Shown: positions 17,857-24,724 of the stretch, one piece after another
Numbering within the stretch: position 1 is the stretch's first letter
How the letters are laid out: every line of letters begins with the position of its first letter
NCBI RefSeq assembly: GCF_002157685.2
Contig: NZ_AP026738.1
Span: forward strand, 2,914,001-2,978,000
Origin: Comamonas thiooxydans
Lineage (GTDB): Bacteria; Pseudomonadota; Gammaproteobacteria; Burkholderiales; Burkholderiaceae_C
Length of the DNA stretch: 64,000 bases
Direction of reading: 5' to 3'
Program-made: the position numbers and the translations under genes
Notes under the pieces: model-generated
The model's input: the letters and a program-made list of their open reading frames with translations, nothing else
The model's database searches: none
Told to the model about the DNA's origin: nothing

Positions 17857-18412
17857 ATGAATGCCGCTTCTATCTTGCTCCTGGCCTTTGCCATGTCCAC
17901 CGATGCCTTTGCCGCAGCCGTCGGCAAAGGTTCTGCGCTACTCAAACCGCGCTGGGACTGGCGCCATCTTCGGTGTCATCGAAGCCATCACACCCTTGGT
18001 AGGCTGGGCGCTGGGCTATGCGGCTTCAGATTACGTCAAGGCCTGGGACCACTGGATCGCCTTCGTGCTGCTTCTGGTGCTAGGTGGAAGAATGTTGATC
18101 GGGGCAATCAAAGTGCCTGATGGTGAAGAGCCCAGCAAGCCTGCACGACATGGCTTCTGGCTATTAGTTGCAACTGGATTTGCAACAAGCATTGATGCCA
18201 TGGACGTGGGCGTAGGACTTGCTTTTCTGGACGTAAGCATCGCCACCGTTGCTCTCGCTATCGGCTTCGCAACATTCGCAATGGTGACGTTGGGCGTGAT
18301 GGTCGGGCGTGTACTGGGGAATATTGCTGGGCGCTGGGCCGAAGCCATCGGCGGTGTCCTGCTGATCGGTATTGGCTCGATCATTTTGTACGAACATTTA
18401 GTCGCTATCTAA
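17857..18412 (+). pseudogene. mntP: mntP manganese exporter, frameshifted
   Basis: MntP exports Mn(II) across the inner membrane and has six helices. The start ATG 17857 gives a normal N-terminus ([20 protein letters not shown]), but after KPRW near base 17955 the frame fails. The rest continues in another frame from [15 protein letters not shown] to the end at 18412. Compared with E. coli MntP, about five codons (SEALR) are replaced by one base, so a loss of about 14 bp explains the shift. The second half ([14 protein letters not shown]) is otherwise well kept, suggesting a recent lesion. A sequencing error is less likely for a loss this size. Confidence 0.85.
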
Positions 18413-19108
18413 TTCAATTGATTGAGATTTAGATGCCGGCTTCAGTTCGAGTGGGGTCGGCCACTCAGTACAGTCAGAGTAGGCAGTGAGCTAGGGCAGG
18501 AGCGGTCCACTTTTGCCCTTGCCAGTAGTATCTTCCTTGCCTACAACTGGCTCCGCTTCTGTTTGGAGCAGAGCAAATTCAGCACAGATATGAAGGCTCG
18601 GACCCTTTGTGGCACAGAGGAGTACAGCCACAAGTAGAAAGGTTCGGTAGAGCCGCTTCGGCCAGCGTGACCGGCACCAAGCCTACACCGGCGGGCATCC
18701 ACTGCGCCCACAGGTGCGATCACGCCAAGCCCAAGTTTCTCAGGCGCGGCACATGCTTCAAACACTCAAGGGGACCTCTGGTCAGTCAGTTCAAAACCAC
18801 CGGGAGGAGCGATACATATGGCGAAGCTCATCGCAGGCATTGCAAACTTTGCATCGAATTAAAGCTCTGCTGCTCAGTGCAGGATCACCTTCATCGGTCT
18901 TTCCGTCACGGGCAACACGATGCCACGGCAAAAAGCAGCCGGCCTCACCGCGCGCAGAAATCCGTGAAATCTTCGTGAGGCATGAGCGGACATATTGGAC
19001 GCTTTGCCCGACGAACAAGAGTTGGCATCACCCTGTAAGCGTGAAGACGCATGTTAAGCGATGCATGAGGTGCATCCCTGTAATGTATTCCAGCTGTTAG
19101 GCAGAAAA
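18413..19108. other. About 700 bp with no recognisable gene
   Basis: Between the mntP remnant and dgkA I find no convincing gene. Short frames exist on both strands (for example a minus-strand frame at 18791-19018 with a CKVCNACDEL cysteine cluster) but none has a family signature or a good ribosome site. The GC-rich composition contrasts with the AT-rich dgkA block that follows. This may be decayed accessory DNA. Confidence 0.4.
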
Positions 19109-19510
19109 TTAAATAAAGTTTTTATAAATTAAAGAAGACCAGATTATCAGACAAAAAATAATTGTCATTAATACGGAAGCACTTCCCAAATCTTTGGCTT
19201 TCCTGGAAAGTTCGTGATATTGAAGTCCTACTCTATCTATTGCGGACTCTATCGCAGAATTAATTACCTCAACTATCATCAAAAACCAGATACAAGAGAT
19301 CAGGAGCAATTTTTCCATCATAGATCTCCCAATCAATTGAGCCAATGGAAGCGAAATCACAAATAATATTACCTCAAGGCGGAATGCAGGCTCTAGCCAC
19401 GCATCTTTTATACCCGAACATGAGTACTTTGATGCATGCCAGACTCTAGAAAATCCTTTTCTATTCTTTTGAATATTATTAAAGATGTTGGATTTTGAGT
19501 TGTTTTTCAT
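19109..19510 (-). CDS. dgkA: Diacylglycerol kinase DgkA
   Basis: A 133-residue integral membrane protein of the prokaryotic DgkA family, three helices per subunit. It phosphorylates diacylglycerol to phosphatidic acid. Family motifs are present: EPAFRLEVILF near residue 40 and VEVINSAIESAIDRV with E-x-N-x-A-I-E near 85, then AKDLGSASV. Diacylglycerol is the by-product of PEtN transfer, so DgkA often travels with eptA/mcr genes. It overlaps the PAP2 gene by 32 bp and is AT-rich. It is somewhat longer than the 122-residue E. coli enzyme at the N-terminus. Confidence 0.9.
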   Translation of the reverse strand: MKNNSKSNIFNNIQKNRKGFSRVWHASKYSCSGIKDAWLEPAFRLEVILFVISLPLAQLIGRSMMEKLLLISCIWFLMIVEVINSAIESAIDRVGLQYHELSRKAKDLGSASVLMTIIFCLIIWSSLIYKNFI

Positions 19511-20228
19511 TTTTAACAGTATATTTCTTGATACTAAAGAATATAAACAAAAGAGTGGCGATCAACCAACAAATGAGAATCGTGACAATGTCATGAGAAA
19601 TGAAATGGGCTCCTCTCAATTGTTGAGAGATACCAAATGTCAATCCAACCATAATGCCGCACAGCAATCCTAACCATCGATACTTAGGGATGATCATCTT
19701 AAAGAAGAAATATAAACCAACCCAGGCATAGCCAGCGCTCGCATGACCAGCCGGAAAGCATTTTCCGCTCCCCATCTCTTGAGGCCTGTGTTCGAAAAGA
19801 CCAATAAAAGGGCGATCGCCACCAAATTGATTTAAGTTCCACGGGCAATCCATATTTGTCAATACCTTAAGAAGGCTCACCAAAATTACACTGACCAAAC
19901 TGGATAAAATCAGGTAAAGCAATGGGGACCGCCATTTTTTCCGCTGTTCAGATTTGGAGGCAAGTACAAATATATATAGTGCAATGATCACAACGATTGC
20001 TAGGGTGCTCAGATGCTTCCCACCCTTATGAAGCAATTTGTTTGTAACCCAATGATCATTCAAAGACCATTCATAACCCTGCAGGGCATATATTTTCTCG
20101 GCAAAGAAAAAGTCCCCTCCAAGATACATGAAATAATAAAAAATTAGCGCCAGGAAAGTAATCGGAATCAGTAAGTGATTTACAAAGAATTCTCTATTTA
20201 TATTATTTGGCATCTTCCAGCTTGTCAC
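19479..20228 (-). CDS. PAP2-family membrane lipid phosphatase
   Basis: A 249-residue membrane protein with about six helices and the acid phosphatase (PAP2) triad motifs in diverged form: PAGHASAGYAW (phosphatase His in the second motif) and LRGAHFISHDIVT (third motif with His and Asp). The first motif lies near LTNMDCPWNL. Such enzymes dephosphorylate phosphatidic acid, undecaprenyl-PP or lipid A, and one (pap2) accompanies mcr-1. The first codon at 20228 is GTG; ATG 20213 is an alternative. It is translationally linked to dgkA. The exact substrate cannot be read from sequence. Confidence 0.85.
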   Translation of the reverse strand: MTSWKMPNNINREFFVNHLLIPITFLALIFYYFMYLGGDFFFAEKIYALQGYEWSLNDHWVTNKLLHKGGKHLSTLAIVVIIALYIFVLASKSEQRKKWRSPLLYLILSSLVSVILVSLLKVLTNMDCPWNLNQFGGDRPFIGLFEHRPQEMGSGKCFPAGHASAGYAWVGLYFFFKMIIPKYRWLGLLCGIMVGLTFGISQQLRGAHFISHDIVTILICWLIATLLFIFFSIKKYTVKNEKQLKIQHL

Positions 20229-20311
20229 TTTTTGAAAATATTCATTATTTCAACCAACGAAATAGTTGGCAACTACTTTGTCGCGAATTTTATTCTTCTA
20301 CTACCAGAATT

Positions 20312-20339
20312 AAAAAAAGAGCGCAAATAAATGCGCTCT
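20312..20339 (-). terminator. Terminator of flgB
   Basis: An 8-bp stem (AGAGCGCA/TGCGCTCT) with a 6-nt loop, followed on the minus strand by seven T residues, 23 bp after the flgB stop. It separates flgB from the PAP2-dgkA pair. Confidence 0.82.
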
Positions 20340-20361
20340 ATGAATGACCAACTAAATAAAA

Positions 20362-20745
20362 TTAAACTAATTTCGACAGCATTTGCCCCATCTCTACATA
20401 TTCATCGACAGCTTGATTCATAGCGAATTGTGTACGAATAGCATTAGCTGTAAATGATGCCCTCTCTTGATCGAGATCAACCGTATTTCTATCCATTGCA
20501 TTCTGAGAGACAGGGCGAAATGCAATCTGAGGATCAATTGATGTTGGAGCAATGTTCCCAAGGTGGGACTTATTCGTAGACTGCACTGTCAGCATTTGCC
20601 TTTGCGTCTCTTCAAGCGCAGCCTTGAAGTCTATATCTTTCGCTTGGTATCCAGGAGTGTCAGCATTCGCAATATTGCTTGCTAATACTTCCATCCTCTT
20701 AACTCTAAGATATAGAGCGGCATCCTCGAATCTAAGAGAATCCAT
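20362..20745 (-). CDS. flgB: Orphan FlgB-like flagellar rod protein
   Basis: A 127-residue protein with the FlgB N-terminal signature VLASNIANADTPGYQAKDIDF and the C-terminal heptad helix (FTANAIRTQFAMNQAVDEYVEM). FlgB forms the proximal rod of the flagellum and is normally followed by flgC and the rest of the rod genes. Here it stands alone, ends in its own terminator, is AT-rich, and has two degenerate CopR-like boxes 59 and 101 bp upstream. Either it is a transferred fragment of a flagellar operon or it has been co-opted. The protein itself looks intact. Confidence 0.85.
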   Translation of the reverse strand: MDSLRFEDAALYLRVKRMEVLASNIANADTPGYQAKDIDFKAALEETQRQMLTVQSTNKSHLGNIAPTSIDPQIAFRPVSQNAMDRNTVDLDQERASFTANAIRTQFAMNQAVDEYVEMGQMLSKLV

Positions 20746-20803
20746 AGGATTTTTCTAGTAAATTTCGAAGCTTCAATGGTAGCGAAGTTGTCCTCTCAGC
20801 AAG

Positions 20804-20819
20804 ATTACATTTTTGACAC
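20804..20819. promoter_or_regulatory. Degenerate CopR-like box, proximal to flgB
   Basis: ATTACA-TTTT-TGACAC: the first half is exact, the second half degenerate. The same 16-bp pattern recurs 42 bp further upstream, four helical turns away, which suggests two regulator dimers on one face. Confidence 0.45.
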
Positions 20820-20845
20820 TATTCAGCCATTTACATGGTCTGAAG

Positions 20846-20861
20846 ATTACATTTCTGACAC
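20846..20861. promoter_or_regulatory. Degenerate CopR-like box, distal to flgB
   Basis: ATTACA-TTTC-TGACAC, a near-identical repeat of the proximal box, 101 bp before the flgB start. A further inverted half site, GTAATC, follows at 20868. Confidence 0.45.
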
Positions 20862-20927
20862 CTTCTTGTAATCTGAGATCTCAGGAGAACAGAGATCACC
20901 CAGCCGATCATCTGCTCTCCCTAAGTT

Positions 20928-21200
20928 CTAAGCAGACTTTCCGCAGTTTGAGCAAAAACGCGATCCAAGCGCCATCTGCACGCCGCATGCGTTGCAGGCC
21001 TGGGGGGCTAGGCCGCTTCCGCACTGTTGACAGAACCGTGCTTGGGGAGAGCTTTGAGTTCGGCAGTTAGGACAAATGATCCCACCGGACACTCCTGGAT
21101 CGTTGTAGGAGGCGGGTGTCCGTTTTTGATGATGACCATTCCCATGATGATCGCCACCAGATCGGTGATGGCCTCCGAGTAGGCGTTCAAAAAAGCTCAT
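20928..21200 (-). CDS. Small His-rich double zinc-ribbon protein
   Basis: A protein of about 90 residues, starting at MSFFERLLGG (ATG 21200). It has a His/Gly-rich segment (GGHHRSGGDHHGNGHH, residues ~9-25) followed by zinc-ribbon repeats built on CxxC pairs: CPNC...CQQC, then CNAC...CSNC. Such proteins bind zinc structurally; no enzymatic domain is visible. It follows cadA on the same strand with a 49-bp gap. The His-rich head and the Cd/Zn pump next door suggest a metal-buffering or sensing role, but this is inference. Confidence 0.7.
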   Translation of the reverse strand: MSFFERLLGGHHRSGGDHHGNGHHQKRTPASYNDPGVSGGIICPNCRTQSSPQARFCQQCGSGLAPQACNACGVQMALGSRFCSNCGKSA

Positions 21201-21249
21201 AACTATCCTCACAATTCAAGCTAGTGCACACGAAAACTCTCTGTCGAAT

Positions 21250-23481
21250 TCAGGACTTGGGCACTTTTCCAAGCAGCCTTAGCCCATTGACTACAACTAG
21301 GAGACTTGCCCCCATATCTGCGAATACCGCCATCCACATGGATGCATTCCCGAACACTGCCAAGACTAGAAATACGGCCTTGATGCCAAGAGCAAGAGTG
21401 ATGTTTTGCCAAAGGATCGCATGGGTGGATCGAGACAGCTTCACTGTCTCAGCAATCCTTCGCAAGTCATCATTCATCACGACGACGTCGGCTGCTTCCA
21501 TAGCGGTATCTGTACCGGCGGCACCCATGGCAACCCCGACGTCTGCTTGGGCCAGCGCTGGGGCATCATTGATACCGTCGCCCGTCATTGCTGTGAGTCC
21601 ATATTGGCCCTGGAGCGTTTTGATGGCAGCTAGCTTGTCCTCCGGCAACAAGTTTCCTCGTGCTTGCTCGATACCAGCTTCACTGGCTACTGAAGAGGCG
21701 GTGGCTTGGTTATCTCCAGTCAGCATGACTGGGGTGATACCAAGCGCTTTCAATTCAGATATAGCTTCACGAGAGGAGCCCTTAATCGTGTCGGCAACTG
21801 CAAACAGTGCGATGACTCGTTCCGGGTCGGCAAGCAATGTGACAGTACGGCCGGATTCTTCATGCCGCTTGAGCGTGGCTTCAAGCTCTGAGGAGCATTG
21901 GCCACGTTCCTCAATCAAGCGATGATTCCCTAGTACATAGACTGTTCCACTCAGTTCGGCCTGCACACCTCGTCCAGCAAGTGCCGTGAAGTTCTGAATG
22001 TCTGCGTTGTTAGGCTTCAGGCCCGCTGCGATGGCGCGCGACACAGGATGATCTGAGTGGCCAGCGAGAGCTGCTGCCACCGACTCCGCGGTATCAAGGC
22101 TGCTCGCGGCATCAACCAACGACCAGTCCACAAGGCGCGGCTTGCCCTCGGTAATTGTTCCGGTCTTGTCCAGCGCGATTGCCTTAAGCTTGCGCGCCTC
22201 TTCCAGATAGATACCGCCTTTGATCAAAATACCACGGCGGGCTGCTGCCGCTAAGCCGCTCACAATCGTCACTGGTGTGGAAATGACGAGTGCGCAGGGG
22301 CAAGCAATAACTAGCAGAACCAGTGCCTTATAGACGGCCTGCATCCACGTCCAGCCAAGTAGCCAGGGGCCTACCAATGCTACGACGACGGCGATAACGA
22401 AAATTGCAGGTGTGTAAATTGCAGCAAATCGATCAACGAACCCCTGAGTAGGTGCTCGAGTCGCTTGTGCTTGCTCAACGGCATGAATAATCCTCGCCAA
22501 CGTCGAGTTGGAGGCCAATGCAGTAACTTCAAACTCAAAAGTTCCAGACTCGTTGATGGTGCCCGCAAACACCGGGTCACCCACCGCCTTGTCAACGGGG
22601 ATACTTTCACCAGTTACGGGGGCCTGGTTGATGCTCGTTTGTCCTGCCTGAACGACTCCATCCATAGGAACGCGCTCACCTGGCTTGACTCGCAGCGTCG
22701 AGCCCACTGCGATTTGTGCAACTGCGACGGTTAGCCAACTACCGTCACTTTGGCGAACCGATGCTTGGTCCGGAGCCATCGCAAGCAACCCCTGAATGGC
22801 ATTGCGGGCCCGATCGACTGCCCTCGCCTCGATTGCCTCGGCGATGGCATACAACGCCATCACCATCGCCGCTTCAGGCCATTGACCGATGACAAACGCA
22901 CCAGTCACAGCAACAGTCATCAATGCATTGATGTTCAGCTTGCCACGACGCAGTGCTCCAAACCCTTTTTTATAGACGTCAAAGCCCGCAAGCCAAATCG
23001 CAATCGCGGCGACTGCAAAGCCGGCGACTTTCCAAGCCATGGTTTCTGGCGCGAAGTAGCCGACACCTTCCGCAGCGATAGCAAGAGCAAGCGCCGCGAC
23101 CAACTTTGGAGTTGTGCCACGCACAAGCTCATTGTCGTGGCTGTCGCCGGCCGCATGGCTTGAGTCCGCAGTGTTCGATGAGATCAGCTTTGGCTCAAAG
23201 CCAGCTTCAGTGATTGCCAACAATGCGGCAGCAAGGGCATCAGTGTCCGCATCAATTTTGAGAGTTCTCTGCGAGAGCTGGAATCTGAGTCCCCGGATAC
23301 CTGCAATTGGTTCAAGTGCACGACGTATCTCAGCTTCCTCGCCAGCGCAATCCATCGTTGGAATGCGGTACGTTAGCCCTCGATCCAACGGAGTTGCCTC
23401 CACGCTCGGGATGGTGTGTGAGCTACAGCAATCCGTGGTGGCGGTACTAAGCATGTTGTCATCAATGTTTGGGGGCTTCAT
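21250..23481 (-). CDS. cadA: CadA, Cd/Zn/Pb-exporting P1B-type ATPase
   Basis: A 743-residue P1B-2 ATPase. The N-terminus has CCSSH and one HMA-like domain in which the usual metal site is reduced to MDCAGEEAEI. The membrane metal site ACPCAL, the phosphorylation site DKTGTITEG, the SDHPVS motif, MLTGDN and [10 protein letters not shown] are intact, and the final helices show GIKAVF and ADMGAS (Cd/Zn/Pb signature). ATG 23481 is chosen over a codon 21 bp upstream because AGGAG stands right before it and the upstream codon sits on the -10. cadR is divergent. Confidence 0.95.
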   Translation of the reverse strand: MKPPNIDDNMLSTATTDCCSSHTIPSVEATPLDRGLTYRIPTMDCAGEEAEIRRALEPIAGIRGLRFQLSQRTLKIDADTDALAAALLAITEAGFEPKLISSNTADSSHAAGDSHDNELVRGTTPKLVAALALAIAAEGVGYFAPETMAWKVAGFAVAAIAIWLAGFDVYKKGFGALRRGKLNINALMTVAVTGAFVIGQWPEAAMVMALYAIAEAIEARAVDRARNAIQGLLAMAPDQASVRQSDGSWLTVAVAQIAVGSTLRVKPGERVPMDGVVQAGQTSINQAPVTGESIPVDKAVGDPVFAGTINESGTFEFEVTALASNSTLARIIHAVEQAQATRAPTQGFVDRFAAIYTPAIFVIAVVVALVGPWLLGWTWMQAVYKALVLLVIACPCALVISTPVTIVSGLAAAARRGILIKGGIYLEEARKLKAIALDKTGTITEGKPRLVDWSLVDAASSLDTAESVAAALAGHSDHPVSRAIAAGLKPNNADIQNFTALAGRGVQAELSGTVYVLGNHRLIEERGQCSSELEATLKRHEESGRTVTLLADPERVIALFAVADTIKGSSREAISELKALGITPVMLTGDNQATASSVASEAGIEQARGNLLPEDKLAAIKTLQGQYGLTAMTGDGINDAPALAQADVGVAMGAAGTDTAMEAADVVVMNDDLRRIAETVKLSRSTHAILWQNITLALGIKAVFLVLAVFGNASMWMAVFADMGASLLVVVNGLRLLGKVPKS

Positions 23482-23508
23482 ACTCGATCTCCTGTTGACC
23501 ATGTGGCA

Positions 23509-23539
23509 ATTAAAAACCTTTTAGTTAGTATAGAGTCAA
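23509..23539 (-). promoter_or_regulatory. MerR-type promoter of cadA
   Basis: On the minus strand, TTGACT (23534-23539) and TTTAAT (23509-23514) are separated by 19 bp, the over-long spacer that MerR-family regulators correct by bending DNA. It sits between cadA and the divergent cadR and is the expected CadR binding site. Confidence 0.7.
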
Positions 23540-23558
23540 CTCATTTCGAACCGGGTCT

Positions 23559-24005
23559 ATGAAGATTGGTGAACTGGCTGAGGTCGCTGGTACGGCGGTT
23601 GAGACCATTCACTTTTATGAACGCGAGAAACTGCTGCCTTCGGCTGCTACAGCTGAAAACAACTACCGTGTTTACTCGACGGACCACATAGACCAACTTG
23701 CCTTCATTCGATGCTGCCGATCGCTGAATATGACACTTGATGAAGTACGTTCTTTGCTCTCGCTACGGGAGTCATCTGCGAAGGACTGTGCAGAGGTCAA
23801 TGCGCTCTTGCACACACACATAGAACATGTCAATCATCGCATCCAGGATCTGAGTGTTCTCGTTGCTGAACTTCAGACGATTCGTGCAAGCTACAGAGCT
23901 TCACAGGCACTTTCTGAATGCGGAGTTCTTTCTAGGCTGATGTCAGGTTCCACGACAAGCTGCGGGTCTCCTCGTCCCCAGCGCCATATCTACGGCGCGC
24001 ACTAG
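23559..24005 (+). CDS. cadR: CadR/PbrR-type MerR-family regulator
   Basis: A 148-residue MerR-family activator. It has the winged-helix head (MKIGELAEVAGTAVETIHFYEREKLLP), a second helix pair (YRVYSTDHIDQLAFIRCCRSL), a dimer coiled coil (residues ~82-115), and metal-binding cysteines at C77 (KDCAEV), C121 (SECGVL) and C135 (TTSCG), close to the CadR/PbrR pattern. The tail has His residues. It is divergent from cadA, which it should switch on with Cd, Zn or Pb. No other MerR-type gene is visible in the window. Confidence 0.9.
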   Translation: MKIGELAEVAGTAVETIHFYEREKLLPSAATAENNYRVYSTDHIDQLAFIRCCRSLNMTLDEVRSLLSLRESSAKDCAEVNALLHTHIEHVNHRIQDLSVLVAELQTIRASYRASQALSECGVLSRLMSGSTTSCGSPRPQRHIYGAH

Positions 24006-24050
24006 GAAGCCATGCGCTGACAAATTGACCAGACGCTCATGGCTTTCTAT
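24006..24050 (+). terminator. Hairpin after cadR
   Basis: GAAGCCATG pairs with CATGGCTTTC over a long loop, followed by a T-rich stretch, immediately after the cadR stop. It may also serve czcE from the other side. Confidence 0.45.
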
Positions 24051-24071
24051 TGTTGTGCACACGGGTAGCAA

Positions 24072-24473
24072 TCAATGGCGCTCGAGCTCATTTTTCGCAA
24101 CGTAGATCTTTAGCGTGCTACCTGCAAACGCTGCAGGTGCGATCTTCGACAGGTCGACGGGCCTATGACCCATCACATCAAATTTCCAGATGAACTGTTC
24201 CTTGCCGTTGGTGAACTCGACCGTCTCTCCACATACAAGATTGAGATATTGAGTGCTTCGTGTTGTGTCTACAACGCGTGAGACCTGAGACTCAGCACCT
24301 GCTCGTCCAAAAGTTCTGTCTGCAGTACGTGTGGTCGAGCTGGTACTTTCGAAGGACTTTGTAGTCGCGCTTTCCGATGGACCCAAGACGCCACTTTCAT
24401 TTGCAGATGCAGACATTGAAACGGTGGCGCAGGACAGCACGATTGAAGCCAGAAATACGAGATTAGTTTTCAT
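24072..24473 (-). CDS. czcE: CzcE-like periplasmic metal-binding protein
   Basis: A 133-residue exported protein with a signal peptide (VLSCATVSMSASAN, cleavage near residue 25), a Ser/Thr-rich linker and a C-terminal domain. That domain has the CzcE pattern: CGETVEFTNGKEQFIWKFD, then DLSKIAP and IYVAKN. CzcE of Cupriavidus binds copper and other cations in the periplasm and is linked to czc regulation. It is convergent with cadR. A CopR-like box lies 103 bp upstream and a second one follows toward the divergent PEtN transferase. The family call rests on motif resemblance only. Confidence 0.72.
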   Translation of the reverse strand: MKTNLVFLASIVLSCATVSMSASANESGVLGPSESATTKSFESTSSTTRTADRTFGRAGAESQVSRVVDTTRSTQYLNLVCGETVEFTNGKEQFIWKFDVMGHRPVDLSKIAPAAFAGSTLKIYVAKNELERH

Positions 24474-24575
24474 GATAAAGATTCCTTGATCAATTACTTG
24501 AAGAACGTCTGAGTGCTTTTCTACCCAGACACATCAAATATATAGATAGGCACTTTACGCAATATTGTCTGCAAC

Positions 24576-24591
24576 ATGATATTTTTGTAAT
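24576..24591. promoter_or_regulatory. CopR/CusR-like box before czcE
   Basis: Read toward czcE, ATTACA-AAAA-TATCAT has one mismatch to the hybrid box in front of eptA. It starts 103 bp upstream of the czcE start codon. Confidence 0.58.
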
Positions 24592-24611
24592 CCACAGCTA
24601 AAATTAACCTG

Positions 24612-24627
24612 ATTACTAAAATGTAAT
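24612..24627. promoter_or_regulatory. CopR-like box before the second PEtN transferase
   Basis: ATTACT-AAAA-TGTAAT differs from the copA box ends (ATTACA/TGTAAT) by one base. It ends 98 bp before the PEtN transferase start and lies 20 bp from the czcE box, so the two may act as a divergent pair. Confidence 0.62.
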
Positions 24628-24724
24628 CTGAATGTCAGATTTCTGTCGGTATTGCACACATAGAGTTCTGTGCCCCTATTCCAAATCGAATTTCGATATT
24701 TCCATTAGGGTTAATAGGATTTCT

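Noticed and set aside
24632..24724. Extended N-terminus of the second PEtN transferase from 24632
   Set aside because: The added 31 residues precede a normal start with AGGA spacing at 24725 and would place the start 4 bp after the CopR-like box.
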